From: Gari tellinella | Taxonomy: Eukaryota; Mollusca; Bivalvia; Cardiida; Psammobiidae | Direction of reading: 5' to 3' | Length of the DNA stretch: 64,000 nt | Assembly: GCA_922989275.2 (NCBI GenBank) | Contig: OV277870.1 | Coordinates: 28,292,742-28,356,741 of the forward strand | Shown here: positions 59,001-64,000 of the stretch, piece by piece | Layout of the letters: every line of letters begins with the position of its first letter | Numbering within the stretch: the stretch's first letter is position 1 | The notes under the pieces: generated by a model | What the model was told of the DNA's origin: nothing | Seen by the model: the letters and a program-made list of their open reading frames with translations, nothing else | Databases searched by the model: none | Translations under genes and position numbers: made by a program

Positions 59001-62000
59001 AAATTGCATGATGTAACTCGACGTCTCATCCGAATCCAAACTGTTATACACCCATACAATGATTATACCGAAAAATGGGTTAATATAATGGCTTTCAACA
59101 ATGATTTTGATGTGCGTTAGAGCATCTGTAGTAGCTATTAGAAGAAAAAAACACAGATTTCTAAAGACTTGTGGTAGTAAGAACGTTATGCATAAAGCTC
59201 TTATAAGAATTGTCTATATTACTTTGCTACTGCATTAAGTGGACACATGTCAAGAAGAAAGCAGCTATATGTATAACTATTTGCCTAAACATCTGTTACC
59301 GAATCAAAAACGAATGAGCGCGACAGAGCGCAACAGGTTTCATAGGATATGTTCCTAACCAGATGAGCAGAGCGCTAACAGAGCGGTATTTGGTCTCAAT
59401 CGGTCGCCGACTTCGCTATCGGATCTCTTTTGAGCACCATAGATAGCAGTGGTCGCCATCGGAGCGTCAACATACGCAGTGAATCGCATCTTAGTCGCAT
59501 TTGAGCGCAAGCGGAGCGCAATCTGATCATTCAAGGTCGCAACAGTTATAATGAAATTGGACGGTGACCAATGACCAAAAGTCGCTTTCGGCTCTTGTAG
59601 ATCGCTAACGGATCGCCATCGGAGCGTTATCTGAACGCAATTGGATCATAAATGCCGATAGATCGCCTCATCCTGGGGCGACTTATGGCGCTCTGTCGGA
59701 GCGCGGATTTCGACATCGAGCACCGTTTAGTGGAATAGGGGTATAAGGTCTCCGTCGGTTTACTCCCCTGAACAAAGATCCGAGGCGCTCTGGCTTGAAT
59801 GCAATCAGATCGTTAATTGATCGCCGAAGTCGCCATTGGAACGCTACTTGATCGCCAAGATCGTAACTGGAGCGCTATCGGATCACCTTAGAGCGCCACC
59901 ACGATCGAATAAAGCAAAAAAGTAGATACTTCGCGCTCCGTTGCGATCCGATAGTGATTCTCTGCATTATAAATTCCCGATAGTATTTTCTATCAATAGA
60001 TCCAAATTGCATGATGTAACTCGACGTCTCATCCGTATTTTAACTGTTATACATCAATCCAATGATGATACCGAAAAGTGTGTTAATAAAATGGCTTTCA
60101 ACAATGATTTTGATGTGCGTAAGAGCATCTGTAGTAGCTATTATATGAAAATAACACAGATTTCTAAAGACGTGTGGCAGTGCGAAAGTAATGCAGAAAG
60201 CTCTTATAAGAATTGTCTGCATTACGATGCTACTGCATTAAGTGAACACATGTCAAGAAGAAAGCAGCTATATGTATAATTAACAGAGCGTCATAGGTCT
60301 TCATAGGATATGTTCCTAATCAGATCAAGTAGCGCGCTAACAGAGCGGTGATGGATCTCCATCGGTCGCCGACATCGCTATCGGGTCTCTTTCTAGCGCT
60401 ATAGATCACAGTGGTCGCCATCGGAGCGCCAAAAGAGCGCTGTGGATCTCATCTTTGTCGCCTTTGAGCACCAACGGAGGACTTTCTGATCATTCAAGGT
60501 CGCAACATTTTTTTATGAATTCAGTGGCGACCAATGACCATGAAGTCGCTATCGGATCCTACAGATCGCTAACGAATCGCCATCGAAGCGTTAGTTGATC
60601 GCAATCGGATCGTAAATGCCGTTCGTTAGATCCCTCATCCTAAGGCGACCTTTGGCGCTCTATCGGAGCGCGGAGATCTCCATCGAGCGCCGTCTAGTGG
60701 AATGGGGGGTATAAAACAGAAATAGCAATGACTGCAAGCTCATGTACATAAACACTTTGAAGTTCTCAATAAGACAAATGTTATTTTCTTGAAATGACTA
60801 AGTACCGATTATTGACAAAGAGACACTGATCTATGTATTCTAATAACCCCGAAAGCCAAAGTTTCTAAAGGCAAACTAAGCCCGTATCTTGCAAACATTA
60901 CCGTATTCCAAAGGCGAGGCGTCTTTAGCTTTGAAAGAAGCTTGAAACTACTTGCCAACTTAACATATTGACATGTTGAACATTAGCACATGTGTGTACA
61001 CGAAATTAAACTGAAGAAATAGGAATAAATTTAAGCTACGTTTTAAAATTGAAGACACTTTTATTGGCTGTGGATTACGCTTACCTTTAGGCGTTGGTTC
61101 ATTGCAGGTTTCATTATGTACAGCGTAATCTTGTTGCACGTAGACAATCTGCAACATAACATTCAAAAAGTCACTACTAGTTAACCAATGCTCTATTCGA
61201 GAATATGCGTTTTGACTTTGAGCGCATGTGGTGATTGAAATGAGCATGTTTTCGTCCGTCCGTAAAAGTCTCTTTTGTGCGGTTGTTGCTCAGTAACTGT
61301 ATACCACTTCAGCTAGGAATACTAAACTTAGAGCGAATGCACATCTTGGAATGACCCGTATCATTTTAAGGTCACTGTGGTCTTAACTTCGACCTTTTAT
61401 CTCAATTATAGATCTTGGGATTGGTGATATTGTCTTTGACCACAATTAAAGAAACAAAATTTCCGAAAAGTATATCCTATACCCTATCAACTAGGAATAT
61501 CAAACTTGGTGCGTTATATCATTTCTGGCCCGTTTAATAAAACTTCTTACGACAAATGTTGTCGTAAGTCAAAACTTTAAAATGCATCTAATTTCTGATT
61601 TATCTATCTAATCCTGTCTTGCTTCATTCCTTTGGAATCGTCTTTTCAAGACGATTCCAAACAGATGTCACAATACAGGATTAGATGGAGAAATAAATAA
61701 TAATTATGACTTTCATAATCTGACTTACGACAATGTTTATCGTACGACGTTTTATGCAACGGGCCCCAGGTAAGGAGAGTTTCACTTAACAGTTTCAGAG
61801 ACCCTATAACATTGGTCTGGACCGTTGAATCCATTCGTAGTAAAAGATTGTTCCGCGCATATGACAGTTTAACACTTTTAAAAATAAATACAGAAAGAAG
61901 GTCATGTCCTTACAGGCCGTAAGATTTTATTCAGGTTAGTTCTGGGGCCCGTTTCATAAAACTTCGTACGACAAATGTTGTCGTAAGTCAGATTATAAAA

Positions 62001-62500
62001 GTCTCAATATTTTTTTATTTCTCCATCTAATCCTGTCTTGTGACATCTTTTTGGAATCGTCTTGAAAAGACGATTCCAAAAATATGTCACAAGACCGGAT
62101 TAAATAGAGAAATAAGAAATTAAATGCATTTTAAAGTTTTGACTTACGATCAAATTTTTCGTACGAAGTTTTATGAAACGGGCCCCAGATTTACATATGT
62201 GTTTTTAAAGAATTGAAGCCATAAGGTATGAGGAGTTTTAAGTTTCATTACACTACGCATTCAACCTTTTACCTGATTGTTGTACACTCCGGCAACCCAA
62301 CCAGGGTATGTGACCACATTTAAAGCTGCAGGCAGACATTTCGGTTCTGATGGGTCGCCGAAGAGTTCAGTTGTCCACATGTGCTTGGTATCTTGGCACG
62401 GCCAGGCGGGTCTTTCTCTGTGGTAACTGCATATACATCGAGTACTTAGGACGTCACTTATAGTCGTAAAGACGCAGACAGCAAAGATCAAATAGTTCAT
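46977..62500 (-). CDS. Gene A: secreted modular Cys-rich protein with Thr-rich stalk and unrecognised six-Cys head
   Basis: Nine exons join in frame: 62273-62500, 61085-61148, 58515-58571, 54516-54617, 53018-53032, 52211-52264, 51281-51456, 47510-47623, 46977-47072. They total 906 nt and encode 301 aa. All junctions have AG acceptors, mostly with good pyrimidine tracts, and GT donors; phases run 0,1,1,1,1,1,0,0. Residues 1-20 are a signal peptide. Residues 21-106 form a Cys module (C22, C24, C35, C55, C91, C106) with a sequon at N88. Residues 107-173 are a Thr/Pro/Lys stalk. Residues 174-301 hold six cysteines (178, 201, 217, 237, 263, 276). The protein is predicted to be secreted and O-glycosylated; its function is unknown. 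The terminal exon could instead donate at GTGAGT (phase 0) to an exon at 36874, but its own stop, the nearby AATAAA and a separate signal-peptide exon at 37927 argue for two genes. Confidence 0.82.
47510..47623 (-). CDS. Gene A exon 8: middle of six-Cys domain
   Basis: A 114-nt phase 0-0 exon encoding residues 233-270, with C237 and C263 and the segment ALIAVFWECMPTGGFK. The acceptor is TGTATTTTGCAG and the donor is GTACAG. Confidence 0.82.
47647..47897. mobile_element. MITE family S in intron 7 side of gene A
   Basis: Begins TACAATGGAGATTC and ends ATCCACTGTA, with CGTTTAAACGCAAACG and the core hairpin GATCAGACGCTGGGTCACC. It sits 23 bp upstream of exon 8 in transcript direction. Confidence 0.85.
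47924..48172. mobile_element. MITE family P, full length
   Basis: Left end TAAACCCTTCACTC, near-perfect palindrome at about 48052-48120, right end GGGTAAGGGTTAA. A second P copy follows directly. Confidence 0.85.
48169..48430. mobile_element. MITE family P, second of a head-to-tail pair, degraded
   Basis: Begins TTAATCCTTCACTC directly after the previous copy. At 48289 a foreign piece with TACAGTGAAACCTCCC interrupts it, and the palindrome (AAAGCAACATTAAAC) is decayed. Confidence 0.6.
48719..48958. mobile_element. MITE family E, second copy
   Basis: Left TTAACCGTTTGAATCCTAG; hairpin GATCAGAGGGCTCCTGATC; right CAGGGAAGAAAAAGTTAA. Confidence 0.8.
48960..50160. other. Part of intron 7 of gene A, little structure seen
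   Basis: A+T-rich with a core fragment CAAACAGTTTGAGTCCAG at about 49973 and no complete element. Confidence 0.5.
50170..50271. repeat. Perfect 51-bp direct duplication
   Basis: Two identical, adjacent 51-bp units, each starting TGTGCGCGTAAAGATTG and ending CACCAATAAGT. They look recent because no differences have accumulated. Confidence 0.95.
51080..51277. mobile_element. MITE family T touching the exon 7 donor of gene A
   Basis: Left CTCCTTCACTACAATGACG, core CCTGATCAGACACCG (second arm mostly lost), right GACAGCGAATGGGTTAA. The terminal TTAA overlaps the donor of exon 7 (GTATTAACCC on the minus strand). Confidence 0.7.
51281..51456 (-). CDS. Gene A exon 7: first part of six-Cys domain
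   Basis: A 176-nt exon, phase 1 to 0, encoding residues 174-232 with C178, C201 and C217. The acceptor is a strong TATTGTTCTTTCAG. The donor, AAG|GTATTA, is weaker because a TTAACCC-ended MITE begins inside it. The open frame across the whole exon and the phase fit on both sides support it. Confidence 0.8.
51621..51840. mobile_element. MITE family P, 220 bp, missing one palindrome arm
   Basis: Begins TTAACCCATTGCCCC and ends GGGTAATGGGTTAA. Only one arm (GGCACATTCTGCTTTAC...CCTGCTTTAAG) remains, so this copy has lost the left half of the hairpin. Confidence 0.82.
52211..52264 (-). CDS. Gene A exon 6: Thr/Pro/Lys stalk
   Basis: A 54-nt phase 1-1 exon encoding residues 156-173, beginning TTTTPKPKTT. 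The acceptor is TTCTTTCTGCAG and the donor is GTAAGT. It is the last stalk exon before the C-terminal domain. Confidence 0.83.
52629..52964. mobile_element. MITE family C (TACAGTGNTCCCT ends), full length
   Basis: Begins TACAGTGTTCCCT and ends AGGGAGCACTGTA, 336 bp. It carries the GATCAGACGCCGCGTGACG core hairpin at about 52810-52870. It lies in an intron of gene A, 54 bp past exon 5. Confidence 0.88.
53018..53032 (-). CDS. Gene A exon 5: 15-nt microexon
   Basis: This microexon encodes only T-P-M-P-T, in phase 1-1. It lies between a strong acceptor (TTTTTCTTTACAG) and a canonical donor (GTGAGT). Its composition matches the surrounding stalk and its phase fits both neighbours. Skipping it would keep the frame. 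Confidence 0.72.
53961..54149. mobile_element. MITE family G, core partly deleted
   Basis: Left end CAGGTCTGCAATTTCTCCGG, right end ATGGTAGCCCTG. It keeps CTTAAAGCAG but has lost the rest of the core hairpin. It is in an intron of gene A. Confidence 0.75.
54516..54617 (-). CDS. Gene A exon 4: Thr-rich stalk
   Basis: A 102-nt phase 1-1 exon. It encodes two Thr-Thr-Arg-Lys-Pro type repeats and then a run of about fourteen Thr from ACA/ACT/ACG codons. On the plus strand this is a GTT-rich microsatellite. The acceptor is TTGATTTGTAG and the donor GTAAGT. It forms a mucin-like spacer that is probably O-glycosylated. Confidence 0.85.
54700..54860. mobile_element. MITE family S, partial
   Basis: Core AATCAGACACCGGGTTAGCC and its partner GGCATCTGAACAAGCTCC, then GTTTACGTTTAGTTTGCG. 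It lies 83 bp upstream of exon 4 of gene A in transcript direction. Confidence 0.55.
54985..55211. mobile_element. MITE family T
   Basis: Left ATGCCAATGATGCC region, clean hairpin GATCAAACGCCGCGTAACG, right GTCAGTGAAGGAGTTAA. It also has an internal GGCGGTAATGGGGTTAA at 55158-55174, which could be the end of a nested or earlier copy. Confidence 0.7.
55772..56006. mobile_element. MITE family E (TTAACCCTTTGAACCCTAG left end)
   Basis: Begins TTAACCCTTTGAACCCTAG; hairpin GATCAGAGGGCTCCTTACGG at about 55868; right end GGGAGGAAAGATTTAA. The core resembles the GATCAGACGCCG hairpin but reads GATCAGAGGGCTCC. A second copy is at 48719-48958. Confidence 0.8.
56120..58214. mobile_element. Possible 2.1-kb element with inverted ends
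   Basis: The left end contains ACGTGACGCGCGATGTTCGTAC and the right end contains GTACGAACATCGCGCGTCACGT, which are exact complements. A related motif (GTTGCGCACGATATTCGTAC) is at 56927. No convincing protein was seen inside; the frame at 56332-56646 is unsupported. Confidence 0.5.
58515..58571 (-). CDS. Gene A exon 3: module end and start of stalk
   Basis: A 57-nt symmetrical phase 1-1 exon encoding residues 98-116, with C106 followed by a Pro-rich stretch. The acceptor is a strong TGTTTTGCAG and the donor is GTAAGT. It is comparable to exon 4 of gene B, which also carries a single Cys. Confidence 0.8.
58645..60712. mobile_element. G+C-rich element with GATCGCC-type subrepeats, partly duplicated
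   Basis: Left end TACCCCCATTTCACTAGACG; right ends GTTTAGTGGAATAGGGGTA (59725-59743) and GTCTAGTGGAATGGGGGGTA (60694-60712). The body is repeated: CCGTCGGTTTACTCCCCTG occurs at 58782 and 59752, and the AATTGCATGATGTAACTCG block at 59002 and 60004. It is rich in GATCGCC, AGCGCC and GGATCGC motifs, unlike the A+T-rich surroundings. Superfamily unknown. It lies in intron 2 of gene A. Confidence 0.75.
61085..61148 (-). CDS. Gene A exon 2: second half of Cys module
   Basis: A 64-nt exon, phase 0 to 1, encoding residues 77-97 (begins IVYVQQDYAV) with the sequon N88-E-T and C91. The acceptor is TTGCAG and the donor GTAAGC. It is the counterpart of the 73-nt exon 3 of gene B at 35973-36045. Confidence 0.85.
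61527..61767. mobile_element. Foldback MITE family R in intron 1 of gene A
   Basis: Ends GGCCCGTTTAATAAAACTTC and TTTATGCAACGGGCCCC. Orientation cannot be assigned because the element is palindromic. Confidence 0.88.
61944..62186. mobile_element. Foldback MITE family R in intron 1 of gene A, near exon 1
   Basis: Ends GGGGCCCGTTTCATAAAAC and GTTTTATGAAACGGGCCCC. It is 86 bp past the exon 1 donor of gene A and 177 bp from another R copy. If both are transcribed, the intron could form strong hairpins. Confidence 0.9.
62273..62500 (-). CDS. Gene A exon 1: signal peptide and start of Cys module
   Basis: Encodes residues 1-76 from the first ATG. The N-terminus MNYLIFAVCVFTTISDVLST is a clear signal peptide, followed by RCIC. 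The end of the exon has the G-W-V-A-G-V-Y-N-N-Q segment that matches the end of exon 2 in gene B. The donor is CAG|GTAAAA, phase 0. An acceptor (TAATTTCAG) lies only 6 nt upstream of the ATG, so an untranslated leader exon probably exists further right. Confidence 0.85.
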
Positions 62501-62644
62501 AATTTTCTGAAATTAAAAATTATGCCAAGGTCACACTTTGCACGATCATATGTGTACAATGGTAAATACGGTATCCCTTCTTGATGAAGGGGATTTCTGT
62601 TAAAACAATTATTTCCCGGGTCCTACGTTATAAGACTTTTCGGT

Positions 62645-62890
62645 CGAGTCTGAGATCGTTCTCAAGAATTTGATTGGTCAGATTTGAGGTTTTGCTCAGC
62701 AATCACATGCTTGAGAGTGATCTCAGACTGAAACTGATAAGGTACAAAGGTCCAATGTTATAAAGCGTTTTAGTTTAGTTTGAGTGTGTTCTCAAGCATT
62801 TGTTTGGTCAGATTAGAGTCTGGGCTCAAATCTGACAAATCAAATGTTTGATAACGACTTTAGAATCAACTGAAAAGCTTTATACCTTGG
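62645..62890. mobile_element. Two adjacent family W foldbacks upstream of gene A
   Basis: The first copy is at about 62645-62740 and the second at about 62757-62890; each pairs TTGATTGGTCAGATTTGAG-type arms. They lie 140 to 390 bp upstream of the gene A start codon, close to its putative leader exon. Confidence 0.75.
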
Positions 62891-62984
62891 ACCCAGATAC
62901 AAGAAGGTTATTAGCCTCTCAGATTTAAAAAAGGCAAATTTTAAATAGCGGTCATTTTCTGCACTCTGTTTATGAGTTTGCATT

Positions 62985-63135
62985 TCATATAAACGAAGTA
63001 ACAAATAACGTTTTCCACAGTGTATCATTTGGAGCCAGATCAGACACCGGGTAACCAAACTGTTTGCCATGGAAATAACAGTTTTCGCCTTAACGCGTTC
63101 ATTGGGAAATAATAACTTCTTCTCCACTTTCTATT
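62985..63135. mobile_element. MITE family S, partial
   Basis: Core GATCAGACACCGGGTAACC with only a short partner arm, then CGCCTTAACGCGTTCATTGG and CTTCTTCTCCACTT. Confidence 0.55.
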
Positions 63136-63164
63136 CAATATTTACCATGCACACAGTTAGTAAG

Positions 63165-63400
63165 ACGTTATTCTATTTCCTTTAAAGGATACTTAACGCA
63201 AATTAAATGCAATAAGATGAAGAAAGTCAAATCATTTCACAATGTTGGTGATGTATCTTAGAGTGGCGTAATTCTGAACCGGATAAGACGCCGGGTTACC
63301 CGGAGTCTGGCCTGGCTCCAAACCAGTTGCAATGAAAAAATATGTCCTAACACAAACGCAATTAGTTCTATATGGAAAAAAAATAAAGTCTTCACAACTG
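63165..63400. mobile_element. MITE family S, partial
   Basis: GACGTTATTCTATTTCC on the left; core hairpin GATAAGACGCCGGGTTACC and GGAGTCTGGCCTGGCTCC; AAATAAAGTCTTCACAACTG on the right. Confidence 0.55.
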
Positions 63401-64000
63401 AAGCACTGAAAATTCTGCACACTCACAGTTTTAGTTTAAAAACGTTCCAAAAAGTCCGAAATACGAGTATTATATGATGTGTTCAGTTTCGATTCTAATT
63501 TAAAATTCCTTAGATCAGACGCTAAACGCAGCTTTATATAGGCAACATGACCATGCGTAGTTGGTGTCATAGAATGCGGACATACCAAACGAGGTTACTA
63601 AGACAAAGAACAGGATCTTTGTGTACAGTAACAATTCTTGTCACCACCCATTACAAGTCTGTTTCCATGTTAATGTATGCGATTACTTAAGAAAAACTAT
63701 TTTAAGCAGAAAGTTCCTTTCAGAAGCTATCTGCGTTTATTTTCACCTTCCTTTAAAACTATCATGTGCATTTAACACTTGTACTAGATGTTCCTTTAAA
63801 ATCAAACTTTACAGAGTCGTTACTGTATCATAATCATATCACACATTTCAGTCGTGTGAGTTTGTCAAAACTTAATACCCTAGGCTTAGCTCTAGTCAAG
63901 TAATAAATCCAATGTATAAACAGACCTCTTACCAGTACATTTCACTAATCAGTTTAATACTTATTTTCCTTTAACATGATGTAAATAGGAATTGATCCAA
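63400..64000. other. Upstream of gene A, no feature recognised
   Basis: Could hold the leader exon and promoter of gene A, but no TATA box or clear donor stands out. Confidence 0.4.

Overview
The window is eukaryotic genomic DNA, A+T-rich, with long introns and very dense short palindromic repeats. The style of the repeats, the GTGACCTTGACC-type tracts, and the secreted C-type-lectin-like and Thr-rich modular proteins point to a bivalve mollusc, possibly a heterodont clam. That assignment is inference, because no single-copy marker gene is present.

The right half (about 26.4 to 62.5 kb) holds two genes on the minus strand. I reconstructed both by joining short open segments whose GT/AG splice sites and intron phases agree at every junction. 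Gene A (62500 to 46977, 9 exons, 301 aa) encodes a signal peptide, a small Cys-rich module, a Thr/Pro-rich stalk that includes a 15-nt microexon, and an unrecognised six-cysteine C-terminal domain. A canonical AATAAA lies 42 nt past its stop. Gene B (37927 to about 26526, 7 exons, about 330 aa) encodes a signal peptide, the same Cys-rich module, a Thr/Pro-rich stalk and a C-type lectin domain. The modules of A and B align without gaps from a conserved Trp to a conserved Cys, with an intron at the same position. The two genes are therefore tandem paralogues that carry different C-terminal heads. Both products should be secreted. A recognition or adhesion role is inferred from the lectin head.

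The left part (1 to 26 kb) has no convincing host gene. It holds a 3'-end remnant of a non-LTR retrotransposon (about 2.25-2.52 kb), a decayed protein remnant with a GCDTTS motif (24.48-24.88 kb), a 950-bp foldback element (8.56-9.51 kb), and a direct tandem duplication of a 5.77-kb segment (10912-16680 and 16681-22457). The two duplicate copies differ by reciprocal MITE insertions, which give clean empty and filled sites and show a TTAA target. Each copy also carries a roughly 20-unit, 46-bp minisatellite.

Throughout the window there are several dozen MITE or foldback copies, which I group into families by their ends. The most striking pattern is modular. One GATCAGACGCCG... hairpin core sits inside at least four families with unrelated termini. 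A second core (AAAGCAGG...AGCAGAATG) sits inside both a TTAA family and a CAGGGCTGCCAT family. MITE edges touch gene structure at the exon 7 donor of gene A and at the 3' end of gene B.

Stretches where I see no gene or clear repeat: about 250-1870, 2830-5150, 7350-8410, 9520-9920, 22460-23500, 24900-26400, 28850-30560, 31240-33300, 40560-41430, 48960-50160 and 63400-64000.
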